DNA of 64,000 bases from Eucommia ulmoides (lineage: Eukaryota > Streptophyta > Magnoliopsida > Garryales > Eucommiaceae). A program made the translations under genes and the position numbers. The notes under the pieces were generated by a model. It made no database searches, was not told the DNA's origin, and saw only the letters and a list, made by a program, of their open reading frames with translations. The stretch lies in NCBI GenBank assembly GCA_016647705.1, contig CM028333.1:13227616-13291615 (forward strand). Reading direction: 5' to 3'. Shown here one piece after another: positions 32,826 to 44,328 of this stretch. The first letter of the stretch is position 1; each line of letters starts with the position of its first letter.

Positions 32826-34690
32826 GTAGGCTTCTTATCAAGGTCAGTGAGCAGTCTGTAGGCCAAGGCAATAGTGAATTTGCCATTATTGGCATTACCC
32901 AAGGTGGCCACATCTTGGAACCAAGAGAATTGAGGTATATAGTTATAAGAGATGTCCCTCCTTGGATTTGGGCTAATGGTGGGGTAACCCCTGAAAGTAA
33001 CTAGGACTTGTTGGAGTTAATAAGGGAGATGAATGATAATGGTTGTGTGGGGACCCTGTTGCAAGACGCCAGTGGTTACTGGCCACACCACCAGTCTTGT
33101 CGAAAGTCAATGGAATTACTATTCTCCACCACCCATTTAGTGCCACAGTATAGGAGATTTTTGGTTTTGGAGAAATCTGTCCAGATTGGTAAAGCACCCT
33201 TCGGGGTATATACCAAAGCCCCGGATTAGGGGAAATTTTGTATTTTTTTTTTAAGAACTTTGGACCAGAGAAATTAAGGTTTGATATAAGACTTCAACCT
33301 TATTTCAAGAGGTTGGCCAGGTTTGAGTGGACAGTTTTGCGAATGCCCAAACCATCAAGGTTTTTAGGAAGGTGAACCTAGTTCCAATTAACCAAATGAA
33401 ATTTCTTTTAGTTGCTTGTATCTCCCCAAATAAAGTTTATGTTAAGTTGATCAATTTTGTTATTAACACGTTTAGGGAGAAGGAAAACCTGCATAGTGTA
33501 TGCTGGAGTATTTGAGAGGACAAATTGAATAACAATGGACTTCCCCGCCAGGATAGAGTTTTAGTTTTCCATCCCGATAATTTGTCCTAGATTTTGTAAA
33601 GAATATTTTGAAAATGGGAGGCCATTTTCTTTCCATGGATGAGGTTGATTCCAAGGTAAAGGGCAAGATCTTTTGAGAAAGTGATACCAGACCTGGCGCT
33701 AAAGGTCATAACAACAACGTTCGCAACATTCGGAGAAACAAACAATTGGATTTTGTGGTTGAGTTTTTGACCTGAGATATGACCAAATTTATTCAGGGGT
33801 TTAAAGAATGGAATCTTGACTCCTAGGGCAAGCCTTAGCGAACAACATGATATCGTTGGAGAAGAAAAGAAGGTAATGCTCGGACCCTCTTGGAGGTTTT
33901 TAAACCCATTCAATTGCCTTATTTTTCCTCCCTAAGGATTATAGTCAAGAGTTTCTCCTTGCACAGAGCGAAGAGTTAGGGAGATACAAGGTCTCTTTAT
34001 TTTAGACCTCTTTTGGCTTTGAAAGTAGCCAGGGACTCCCAATTCCATCTTGTGGGTAAATTGAATTCTTTAAGGGTAGAATATAGGAAGTCTAATTCAA
34101 TCATGTCATAAGTTTTTTAGAGATCAATTTTAAAAATAAGCCCTGCAGATTTGCTTCTTTTCTTATTAAGAAAGTAAATAGTTTCTTGCGTGATAATCAC
34201 ATTATTAATGGTAGTACGACCCGAGATAAAACTATTTTGTAAGGGACCTATGAGGGTATTCATAAGATCACAAAGTTTCCTCGTTGAGGATCTTGGTAAC
34301 AATTTTGTAGGTGTGTTAAATAAGCCTATTCAGTGAAATTGGCCAATAAGACTAGGGTGACCCACCTTGGGGATCATAGTGATGAGAGTCTTGTTACCAG
34401 AATCTGGGAGACTTTGGATAGCAAAGCATTCTTGGACGAAGTTGCAGACCGAACTACCAACTTCATCCCAAAATGTTTTGAAAAATAATACTTGCATACC
34501 ATCTGGTCCAGGGGCTTTTAGGTTAGGCATAGAGAAAAGATTTTTCCGAATCTCCTCGTTAGAGAGGCGAGCATGGAAGTGTAGGACATCAAGGTCAGAG
34601 AGGCTTCAAGAGATGGGAGGAACGTCCCTACAATCAGAAGGCTCAGAACTGGACGAAAATAGGGAAGTGGAAAATTCAAGACGTAATTGC
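32826..34690 (-). mobile_element. LINE (L1-type) reverse transcriptase remnant
   Basis: On the minus strand the recognisable parts run in order. NEEIRKNLFSMPNLKAPGPD and the following LPDSGNKTLITMIPKV (34580-34330) form the start of the reverse transcriptase. NSFISGRTTINNVIITQE then KIDL (34302-34117) carries the next conserved block. ALYLGINLIHGKK (about 33680-33620) is the DLG-YLG-P block. GKFTIALAYRLLTDLDKK (about 32890-32832) belongs to the zinc-binding region. The catalytic YADD box is not visible. Several frame changes make it inactive. It is interrupted at 32825 by the copia element and continues at 27784-27853. The 5' end stops near 34690 at a hAT-like repeat. Confidence 0.8.
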
Positions 34691-34695
34691 GGATC

Positions 34696-34990
34696 AAGTA
34701 GGGGTGTAAATATAGGCCGAACACCTGACCCGACTGGCTCGTCTGACCAGACATTGGGTTGGTCGGTAACTGACAGACTTTTAAACACACCCAAACCTGC
34801 CAACCCAGCAAGAGACATATGTAGGATCGAGTTTAACCTACCCATACCTAGGGGTGGTCATGGGCCCGGGGGCCTGCCCAGCTTGAACGGTTTAACCCTA
34901 TTTTTTTAGAGTTTGGGCTTAGGGTTTGAGCCCACGGGCAGGGTTTGGGCCTAGATATTAGGGTCCGATCAAATTGAGGGCCAGGACGAA
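34696..34990. repeat. hAT-like non-autonomous transposon ends
   Basis: TAGGGGTGTAAATATAGGCC (from 34696) and TAGGGGTGGTCATGGGCCCG (from 34849) are the kind of termini seen on plant hAT MITEs. Two different ends in the same direction suggest one element truncated by another. No opposite ends were found. Confidence 0.4.
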
Positions 34991-35000
34991 GCATAATTAT

Positions 35001-35006
<6 letters not shown>

Positions 35007-35033
<27 letters not shown>
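35007..35033. repeat. (AT)n microsatellite
   Basis: About 14 uninterrupted AT units. Confidence 0.9.
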
Positions 35034-35034
<1 letters not shown>

Positions 35035-35037
<3 letters not shown>

Positions 35038-35230
35038 CACAACATATTTACATTTTGAGCCGTCGGATCGAGTATCGTATGGTTAAGATTAGATCTGGAG
35101 ACATTTTATATTTGAGACATTTTGGACCGTTAGATTGGATATCCAATGGCTGAGATTGAATAATATCAAAGCGATATTTTGAGCCATCAGATCAATTTTA
35201 GATCTAACGGTTGAGATTAAATATTAAATT
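35035..35230. repeat. Degenerate short tandem repeat
   Basis: Three units of about 60-65 bp carry TTTTGAGCCGTCGGATC / TTTTGGACCGTTAGATT / TTTTGAGCCATCAGATC followed by GGTTGAGATTA. They are probably subterminal repeats of a DNA transposon. Confidence 0.45.
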
Positions 35231-36261
35231 ATATTAATTATTTTTCATGTAAATCTCGCTTAGCAAGTCTCGCTCAAAATCTCCCCCCAAATCTCGCTGA
35301 TCAAGTGTAATCTCTCTCTTAAAAACACTTCGCCCCCTTCATCTTTATCGACTCCAAACTCCATCCACAAAACTTTCAGCCCTTTTTCCTTTCTCTCTCC
35401 ATCATCACATCCTCCATCACCCTGTCATCAAAGCCCCTGCCCCGATGTTGAAGGTGATGGTAATGGCGATGGTGGGCCAATCTCTTACCGTTGCGCCATG
35501 ACGGTTCACTATCTAATCTTGGATTTGTTTAGATCTACCACTGATTTGTGTAGATTTGAGCGCGCTTGCCATCGCAATCACCATCTATGAACCACCAGCC
35601 ATCACCGCCGAGGTCCGTTTGCCATCACCTCCAAGAATTATCTCTTTCGCCACTTGCTGTCGTCGATCCATCGCCGCTGCTTGTTGTCGTCGCTCTAGCC
35701 AGATCTGACGACCTCCCTTGTTGTTCATCTCCCAGGTATGCCATCATGATCTCAATTTCATAGCAGTGATGAATAGATCTGTTTCTCTTTTCTGATCGAA
35801 ACATCCTTGGTATACACAGGTTTTAGCAGCGAACGATTTTATGAGTACGCCTGAAATTCAGATTTTGGGTGTCGTCGATGTCGTGTTCACCAAGAAACCC
35901 AATAGTCTGGAACCCATAACAATATCTCTCGCTTTGCTTGCATGCCTTTCTCTCTCTCTCTCTTTCTCTCTCTAATTCTCTTTGCTCCCCAATTTCACTA
36001 TTGCTCTTTTGACATTCTGAAGAGTAGATGAGAGGGTGACATCCATTTTAGGTATTGAATTTATTGATCTTTTATTTAGTTTATCTATGATTGGTTTGAT
36101 ATTTTAATTAATAAAAAAAAGTTAATTAATTTAATTTTTAAATTTATCACCTATAATTATTAATTTTATTCTTATTGTCCGGTTATTAGAAATCGAACAA
36201 GATAGTTGAGGGTGCAAAATGTTGGTTATTCTTATAATTAGGGGGTGCAAAATGTAAATTT
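35231..36261. other. Non-coding stretch, UTR-like CT-rich segments
   Basis: CT-rich segments (35280-35430 and 35945-35990) and a CCATCGCCGCTGC-type segment look like plant 5' leader sequence, but no open frame continues from them. No protein is recognised. Confidence 0.35.
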
Positions 36262-36385
36262 AATTATCATGATCTTGGTGAGTTTCATACTGGAGTGAGT
36301 GCTTTCTTTGTGCATCCAAGAGGGATTAAAGATTTGTTTCTTTACACAAAAGAGAAGTACAACAATGTTCAATATTCAGGTATGA
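36262..36385 (+). pseudogene. Fragment resembling a glycoside hydrolase family 1 (beta-glucosidase) exon
   Basis: The plus strand reads FVHPRGIKDLFLYTKEKYNN, close to the plant beta-glucosidase pattern YPRGL-x-DLL-x-Y-x-KxKYNNP that precedes the catalytic ITENG motif. ITENG itself is absent. The neighbouring sequence carries no further GH1 exon that I can see, so this is an isolated gene scrap. Confidence 0.4.
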
Positions 36386-37620
36386 GCAATTGTTGAAATT
36401 AGTAGCTAGAATGTTAAATGTAGTGTTTAGTTTGATAATTTAGTTAGTTTTAATTGTTTACTAATTTAGTTAGTTAAAATCCTACTGATATTTCTGTGCT
36501 CAGTTGTTTTGAATGAAAGGCTATGGAAGGTATGCTATGAACTAAATCAAGAACAAATATTCATCAAACGAATTTTGCAGGAACTAGGTAATTCCAATTT
36601 GTTCGAATATTTTGCAGGATACTATATAAAGGATATTCCTCGCTTCAACAGCTACTGCTGAAACAAATGGGGTATTTCAATATTGTGTAGCCACAAAATG
36701 CTCTGTTTTATCATTTTTTTTGCTCAACTCTGTTTCATCATTGGAACACAGACCAATACTCTGTTTTCTAAAAATCTTTCAACATTATGAAATTTGACCA
36801 TTTTTTTATATTTTGCCCTCACCTTTAATCTCCCTTTTCATTTTTTCCCCTCCTTTTGAGAGAAAGCTTAAAGATGGCAGCTGTAACGTTTTTTTTTTTG
36901 TTTTTTTTTTTTGCCAAACAAAAAAAAATAGTCTTTTCTCTCCCACTTTTTTAGGCAACAAAAATCAAGTGTGATAATGTTTTTTGGGGTCAAATTACAC
37001 TTTAAACCTATCACTATTTTCAATTTATTTGTTTTCATTGGACTTCATTATATTTGTTTTTAATTTTGGGTCAAAATATTTTCTAATGATGATTATTATT
37101 ATTTTGTGTTAAACAATTTCTTTATATTTTTACCATTTTTTTTTAATGAATTGGCTATAGTGTCTCAAATCCACCAATAAATATAGGTATGAAATTGTGA
37201 TTTTGACCTATCCATTGAATCTTCTTTTTAAATTATTTTATTTTAAATTGAGTGATTTCCTATGTGTTTCAACGACTTTTGTTATAATATATCAATATTA
37301 ATTCTTTATTTTTATTGATTCACATGTCCAATTAAGTTTTAATATATTTTCCTTTTACAGGTTTCATTGTCTTGCTTCAACTTCATTGTACTTTTAGGCC
37401 AACGTAATTAAATAAAAAAACTTGAAGGTGATTTTTGTTGGTGAAGAACAAAATAGAAGTCATATATAAAATAATGTTTCTTTCCCATAGCACCATGTTT
37501 TGATTTTTGAATTTTTATTTAATTATTTAGTTTCATATGCAAAATGTAGCATTGAAGTACTAAAATTTGGATAGTTAGTTAGCATTTTTTGCTTAACTGT
37601 GATATTATTTTAACAGCTTA

Positions 37621-37698
37621 ATATCTGTGTTATTAGATATTGATGTGTTAGATAGCCTAATATTTGTGTTATTAGATATTGATGTGTTAGATAGCCTA
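37621..37698. repeat. 39-bp tandem duplication
   Basis: Two nearly identical units starting ATATCTGTG / ATATTTGTG, one substitution apart over most of their length, indicating a recent duplication. Confidence 0.75.
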
Positions 37699-39432
37699 TG
37701 TTTTAATAAAATATCTGTGTTTGTCCATTTTTTTGAAATTGCAACACACTTTATAGTATTAAACTAATAGTTTCCGAAAGAATTAAGTTGTGGTTGACTG
37801 AAAATGTCTTCTGCATATTTTTGGAGAGAGATGTTTTGGGCCTTTGGATTAACTCATTTGAAAACGTCTACACATTTTGAATTTGGGACATTTTAAACCC
37901 TCGATCACTTTCAAATGATTCCCGAAATTTTAGCCACATGTGTTCAATTTCATGGCATCGTATCTGTTGTTGGACCTGGAGATTCCGATGAAGGGGACAG
38001 AGGTGAAGATATTTAGGTACATTTTGCCTGTTGAGATGGTGATGCAAGGTTCCAATTTGGTCATCGAAATAGACCATCGGCTGCATCTCAATGGATATAG
38101 TTTTTTTATGGACGGGTAGGGATATTGGAGTGCTTTATGTCATTTATTATTGGGTTAATTGTCTCTTACTTTCCTATATGTTTATTATAAATAATTTTCA
38201 GACCATCTAATTTTAAAATTTTATTCAATTTTATTTTTACTTAATGCTCAATTTAACAAAAAACATACCTCTATTTTCTATGATTGACCCTTCGGCAAAA
38301 AAATTTCATCTCTATTTTTGAAAGAGTTGAAGCTGAACTGACTCCCAAATTGGTATTTTTTGGTTTCTTACTTACTGTTTTAGAATTCCGATTACTATTT
38401 TTTGTTTGTAAGGGGGTGTTTGTGTAAATATCAAAGTGCATGAATTTTGGACAAAGTTTGGACTAAAGCTGTCGGTAGCATTAGCAGCACATTTGAAGCA
38501 AAATCATTCTACATTTTGGGACAAGAGTTGGACAAGTATGGGGCGTTTGTTTTGAGAGATGGGGGATGTTGGGTATGGGAAGAGCATGTCCATGTGGAGA
38601 GTTGGACAATGTTTAATTTTAATCCATAATCTAAAGATTAATTGCTAATCTTATAAGTGGAAGAAGACAAGTTTTAAAAGTTTTTATTCTTATTAAATAA
38701 AAATAAAAATAAATTTCTCAAATGGATTATTCTCTATTATAATATTTATTTATTTTTATTTTTTATTATCAATTCGAAATTTTATTTTATTTTTTTAAAT
38801 AAATATTTTTATAATATTAATTTTTCTTTTTTTAAATTAAATTAATTTTATCCCTCAATTGGCCGTGAATCCCTCAATTGACATATCGCAGCCACAACTA
38901 AAGCACTAGTGCTCCGTCACCACCGTCGTAGATCCCTCAATTGGCCAGCAGTGGTCGAATTCATATGTCATCGCGTGGCCAGTTCTGATCGTACTCAGAT
39001 GTCATCTATGCCTTTCCGATCTGTCGCAGTAGTCGTTGCCGTCGATTCGGCCAAATCTGAATTCAACTTAGTCGGTTCTAGATGGCGATGGCCAGTGGTG
39101 GTCGGATCTTTACAGCGTAAAATGGCGCGTGGTCGGATCCGGACGACGTATGACGTCGGTGGTCGGATCTAGACACTCTCACTTTCCTCATTGATCTTCG
39201 GATCAGCACTCGAGGCGACAGCTGAGCGGCTGCCATGGATCGGTTGAGGGAAACGCCTGCATCATGGATGATTGAAAAAAGCTAACTTTTTTTTTTTAAG
39301 ATCTTCCTTCAAATGAATAAGTAAATAGGTTTTACCGAAATGCCTCCGAGTAAACTTAACCCTTAGCTCAGTCGCTTTGAGGTTAAGATCATCTTCATGA
39401 TCCATTTTCACTTTCTTTTTTTCAAATTTCAA

Positions 39433-39485
39433 AGAGAGAGAGAGAGAGAATGATTTTTTTTTGGGGTGGGGGGGGGGGGGGGGGG
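39433..39485. repeat. Low-complexity stack: (GA)n, T-run, 18-base G-run
   Basis: GA repeats (39433-39450) are followed by a T run and then GGGGT plus 18 consecutive G (39468-39485). Long poly-G is rare in plant DNA. Confidence 0.85.
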
Positions 39486-40542
39486 TTGTTTGAGGAAAAA
39501 AAACAAAAGAGTTGTTTTCATATATAAATAAGTAAGGGAATGAGGTTTTGATATTGATATCAAAATGCATGAATTTCGGTCTGAGGCGGGCAAAGGTCAA
39601 AGGTCAGCTTTCGGACTGAGGCAAGCAAAGGTAAGGCGGGTATGTGAGCTTGGCCATGTGGTAGGGGTTAACATTTTTTCAAAAATAAACTTTGAAAATT
39701 GAAAAATTGTTTGGGTTTTAAATTATTATTTTTATTTAAATAGAATGCTTATTAATATTGTTTTGAACATATACAAAAGGTATGTGATGGATTGACCGGA
39801 AATTATAAAAAGTATGTAGTGAAAAAAAAAACCTTAAAATAATAATTAAATTCCTGCTCTTAATTGGATCCTCCATCTATTTCTCTCTCTTCTTCTTATT
39901 TGGGTTAAGTCAAATTGAATAATAAAAAAATAAAATCAAATTACTATCTACTTTAACACTTAAAAATATATATATAAGGATAGTGATGGAGTCATGTGAC
40001 GAAAAACAACTTCTTTTTTTGGGGACAAAAATTAGTGGAATTGTTAATTAATAAAATTAGTGTTAAGACCTTTTGGCATTTTAACAATTGTTAAAATTAC
40101 TAAATTATTTCCTCTTGATAAGAGAATTTAATTTATTTATTTTTTTGGGCATTGGTAGCCTTAATTTTGTTATTTATATTTGTCATATTTATCGATTATT
40201 ATTTTATTTTCATCCCAGCTAGGATTTCAAGAAACAACATTGTCCATAATTTTTTTATAAATCTAATATACCCCAATTTTTTTTAATCGTCCTCTCTTTG
40301 ATTTGGCAAGGCTGCGACTATTGTAATTATGATCTTATGAATAATTTGAATTTGAAGAATCTTGGGCAAACATTAAGGTATAACAATTGTCTAATTTCTT
40401 ATGAAAAATTATGCTATTAATTTAGTTTCAATGTACCTAATTTTATGGGATTAGGAAAAATGAAATTACATGAGTAATATATTGTCATAATATCAATTTT
40501 TTTTAAGTGTATTTTTTTTATACTCGTGTCCTCGGGTACGGG

Positions 40543-40580
<38 letters not shown>

Positions 40581-41639
40581 GGATGGCTTTTTGGCTGACT
40601 AGAATAAACTTATGACTAGGACAAAAAATATAACTAGGACAAACAAAATTGCTGACGAGGCTAAATAAATTTGATGACTAGGACAAACATAAATAAATTA
40701 ACTCAATTTTGGACAAATGATTAACTCATTTCCTTAATTAAAAAAATTAATTTAATTAATTAACCTTTGAATTAAACTTTAATTAATTAACCTTTGAATT
40801 AAACTTTAATTACTTCCATAAATAAATATTGTTTTCTTTTTTTATTTTTAAACATCTTAATTAACTTTTTTCATTCCTTTTTCATTGCAGTGGAGGGATT
40901 CGCTCAAATTTTTTAATTTTTTTTTTACCCTGTTTTTTTTTTTTTGTGTGTCATTATAATTCCTTATTCCTTTCCTAATTTCTTGAATGCCCAGTGATCG
41001 CTCTCTCTTTCCATCGCCATGAGAAATTCAAAGAAATTGCGTTGGCTTGCTCATGAGGACGATCTTCCATATGTAATTTGATCTAAAACGCGTTGTTGAT
41101 GCTCGCGCCAACCTCAAAACCTTCAGGTATGCTCTCTGTCTTACTATTTTATTTTTTAAAAAACTTTCGAATTTGGGTTTTAGATCTGAACGTTTAGGGT
41201 TTCAAATCTTGAAATTGGAATGCAAAAATCAAGCAGTCTCATCACCACTGCCATCAAATTGGGTTTTAGATATTGAATTTGTTCATATTTGCCACATGAA
41301 TTTGTTCATATTTAAACCAAACTCCAACCTCTTAATCATTTGTTTTTCATTTTTTTTATGTGATTAATTTTTTCTTTGGGTTTGGAATTTTAGGATGCAA
41401 GCAAGTTAATGATGGTTGCCATCCCTGTTACTGATTCCGGTGGAGCTTTTTGTTTTTGTTCTTACCTTTTTTGGGAATAGAAACACTAAACAAATGTCGC
41501 CTTACTGTTTCTACTTCCCTTTTTTTGTTTATGTTTCCAATAAAATAAAAATAAAAAATTGAGGCGAAAAATAAAAATCCAAGAAGAAAATTAAAAAATA
41601 TTTCAATTCTTTTCCAGAATTTGTCAATTATTCAATTTT

Positions 41640-41725
41640 TAGGGGACAAAGTGCAAGAAAACAAATACAACATGAAGAAGAAAAAACCATCTCCATCTTA
41701 TGTACTGTGGTGCAAAGATCACTTC
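41640..41725 (+). pseudogene. HMG-box gene fragment
   Basis: It reads KKKKPSPSYVLWCKDHF, resembling the start of the HMG box in plant HMG proteins of the 3xHMG-box type (KKP-x-PPY-x-L-x-CKD). The remaining two helices are missing. An acceptor-like TTTTTAG precedes it at about 41635-41641, as expected for a captured exon. Confidence 0.45.
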
Positions 41726-42249
41726 GGTCGCTCCACCATGGTCTACCTCAGCTTGCAGTATCTTCATACGCAATGGCAAATAGAGTACCTTTATTTATTA
41801 GTTTTTCATTTCTGTTAATCTTTCATTTTTTCTTTGATTTTCCTAACAAATATATTCATAGATTTGATTTCATTTCTTAGTTTTTTTATCTATTAAGAAA
41901 TTGAATATTAATGTTTTCATAAATTCTAATAAACAGGATTAAAAATTAAATAATAATTTAATTTTGAATTTTTTATTGATCGGACAAATTATATATTTTT
42001 TATCCTCCTATTTGCTATTTGTTTTTTATGTAGCCCTGCAATTTTATTTTATTTTCAATGTCATCCTTTTTTTTGTTGTCGATTTTTTATGTAACCCTTT
42101 TATCAAATAGTAGTGTTAATTTGGATGGATTTTAGCACGTGAGATGCACGTGCTATATTATATGGGTAAATTTTATTTTATTTTTTATTATGGGTTCTTC
42201 GAAAATATTTTGAGGATAAAAATGGTAATAAAGGTGAAGATGATTTACT

Positions 42250-42435
42250 TTAGTAGTAGTAGCAGGAGGAAGAGTATGTCAATGAAGCAATTCCATGTGT
42301 TCTTTTATGGCCGTTGAGTGCTTGACCGGAGGGAAAAAGACAAAAACAAATAGGGCACTGGTGAATCTTCTCTTCTATCACTGACTCCGTATTCGTCATT
42401 GTTGGACCTCCGAGCTCTTCTGTTTCTTTCGCCAT
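42250..42435 (-). pseudogene. C2H2 zinc-finger fragment (QALGGH type)
   Basis: The minus strand encodes MAKETEELGG and then QCPICFCLFPSGQALNGHKR with the final histidine (pattern C-x2-C-x12-H-x3-H). QAL-x-GH is the plant-specific helix of ZAT-type transcription factors; here the usual QALGGH reads QALNGH. Only one finger is present and the frame ends soon after with SSSCYYY. Family members are normally larger with two or three fingers, so it is most likely a captured or truncated piece rather than a working gene, although a small one-finger protein cannot be excluded. Confidence 0.5.
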
Positions 42436-42539
42436 TAGAATGTTGTGTAAACATAGGAGATTATATATATATAAAAAAAAAATAGGTTCAATTTCTTTTA
42501 CACCCGTGCTTTCAGGCACTGGTTATACGCTAATATATA

Positions 42540-43330
42540 TATATATTCACATTACTGACCCAAGCAAGTGAGCAACCCTAGTTCCTAGTTCCTATTTCCT
42601 AATTTGCGCCGCTTGAGAGAGAGAGAGAGCTCAGAGAAGTGAGATTTGAGAAGTCTCACCTTAGTTCCCCGCCGATACACAACCGTAACCCTGAATCACT
42701 CCATTCCCCGCCGCCGCTGGAGAGAAAGGGAGAAATCTGACCTCCGTTCCCGCCGCCGCCGCCGAACACAACCCTAACCCTAAACCAAAGCTCTCGTTTT
42801 CCGACTTTCCGCCGACCTCTCTCTCATTCGTTTCCGACTCGTCATTGAAAGCTATCGCCGTCGCCGCCACCGCTGCTACGGATTTCAGGTAATTGATTTA
42901 TGCGTGTGATCTATTGTTTATGCTTGTGATCTATTGTTTTTTTCATACTTGAACTGTGTTGGTGACAGTGATGATGATGATATATAAAATCCCTAAATGT
43001 CATAACCCTAAATTCCATTCCCTACCAGTCGCCTCAGCTCTTTCTCTCTCTCTCTGGCATCGCAAGGTCAATCCTCTCTCTCAGTCCTCTCATGGCTATT
43101 GGCTATTCCTTAGCTCTCTCTCTCAGTCTGAGCTTCAGTCGAAGATCTGCCTATGTGCTCCGGCTTTGACTTCTTGTTCTTCTTTTTCTGCTCCGCTGTC
43201 GGTGCATCGCCACCAGTGCAACGGGATTCATCCGGAGATCTGTGAGTGTTTTTTTTTTTAATTCTTTTATTGTTTCATTCCTTCGCTGCCTACATGTTGC
43301 ATCATTGTTTCTTGATATTTTTCATTTATT
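42540..43330 (+). other. UTR-like GC/CT-rich sequence without an open frame
   Basis: A leader-like segment (42600-42888) has GAGAGAGAGAG, several AACCCTAA words and CCGCCGCCG. It ends in GGATTTCAG followed by GTAATTG, a good splice donor. A second CT-rich leader-like segment lies at 43020-43240. No coding exon follows that I can identify. The minus-strand frame here is Gly/Ala-rich and has no family resemblance. Confidence 0.35.
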
Positions 43331-44319
43331 GATTGTTTCGTTCTACACATCGCCGTCCTCGAATCAGTAGGTTTGAACTGTTTTCAGTTTTTTTTAATAC
43401 TCCAAATTCGACCGAAACTCAAAAATCCCGAACCCGACGGGTGTTTGGCCCTGAACCTGCGGGTTCGGTTGAATTTTTACCAGCCCAAAATGTTCGCGTC
43501 TGCCCCCAAAAAACCCTCCCCACCCGACCCGCCCGCCTGCCCGATTTACACCCCTAGGATTAGCGGTGAAAATCAGTCGGGATGATCGGGGAAAGGGATG
43601 TTTTATCCCCTGACCCAAAGTTTTTTTGGAGAATGGAAACCACCCGAGCACGATCCGAAACATCTGAGCATCCGAGCAGGTTCGGGTGCATTGGGTGCGG
43701 GCGAGTTTCACAAATCATCGGAACTAGAATGGCAGATCAGAATTTCAGAACGAGAAGCGCATAGAGAGAACTTAACAAATCTAAACAATTAAACAATAAT
43801 TATACAGATCTAAAATTGAAACAATGAAAAAAGTACATATCGAATGATTCTAACCTTAGCAATAGCGACGACGAAGCAGAGAGAGAACTGACGGCGAAAT
43901 GAGGAGCTTCGCTGGAAGACTGAAATTTTGGTTCAAAATCATCAGAACCACGTAGACAAATCTTCGGCAGAGGAAGTGGCTATGCCGAAGGACTGGGATT
44001 TGACTCAAATGACAAATCATTTCAGAGAGTTACTGGGGAAGAGAGTGCAAAGACTTGAGAGAGAGGAGGAGGAGGAGGAGGAGGAGGAGGAGGAGGATCG
44101 AGCGGCTGCGGCGCCACAAATGAGAACGAAATGAGAAACCCTAGAGAGACAGCGGCGGATCGGTTGAGAAATGAGGAGTTAGGGTTGTCTTTTCTATGTA
44201 TATTGAGGGGGGGGGGGGGGGTTCGTAATATGTCAAATTTAGGGGGAGAGGTCAGTAAATATCGGTCGAGTTCGGCTATTTCGGGGAAGGGTAAACAGCA
44301 ACTGAACTGAAGGTGGGGT
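43331..44319. other. Unassigned sequence with a hAT-like end
   Basis: It contains GCCCGATTTACACCCCTAG (ending about 43558), the inverse of the TAGGGGTGTAAAT end of plant hAT MITEs, next to CGGGTTCGG-rich DNA. A GAG-codon run and a 12-base G-run (about 44209-44220) give a misleading acidic open frame at 43928-44134. No gene is called. Confidence 0.35.
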
Positions 44320-44328
44320 GTATTCGGG
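44320..44328. repeat. Left target-site duplication of the large Mutator-like element
   Basis: GTATTCGGG here against GTATTCAGG at 57196-57204: 8 of 9 bases agree, the 9-bp length typical of Mutator insertion. Confidence 0.7.

Larger units (their letters stand above)
36386..40540. other. Long non-coding AT-rich region
   Basis: No gene is supported. Open frames here are short and lie in low-complexity DNA. It contains a 39-bp direct tandem repeat (37621-37698) and a stacked GA/T/G tract (39433-39485). The segment 38850-39250, with CATCGCGTGG and GTCGGATC words, looks like decayed GC-richer transposon sequence. Confidence 0.45.
40541..42533 (+). mobile_element. Probable Helitron carrying gene fragments
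   Basis: The right end has a hairpin (ACCCGTGC, loop TTTCAG, GCACTGGT with one mismatch at 42503-42522) followed by TTATACG and CTAA (42530-42533), then T. That is the form of a Helitron 3' terminus inserted before T. Inside are scraps resembling different host genes: an HMG-box start (41640-41725, +), a C2H2 finger (42250-42435, -) and an unidentified coding-like piece (VVDARANLKTF, near 41087-41124). No Rep/helicase is seen, so it would be non-autonomous. The 5' end is only guessed, near the (AT)n at 40541-40575. Confidence 0.42.

Noticed and set aside
42661-42870. Gly/Ala-rich minus-strand frame
   Set aside because: It overlaps plus-strand leader-like DNA with CCGCCG repeats and a plus-strand splice donor; composition alone explains the frame.
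43928-44134. Acidic Glu-rich open frame
   Set aside because: It arises from a GAG-codon microsatellite in UTR-like DNA; no conserved domain and no splice context.
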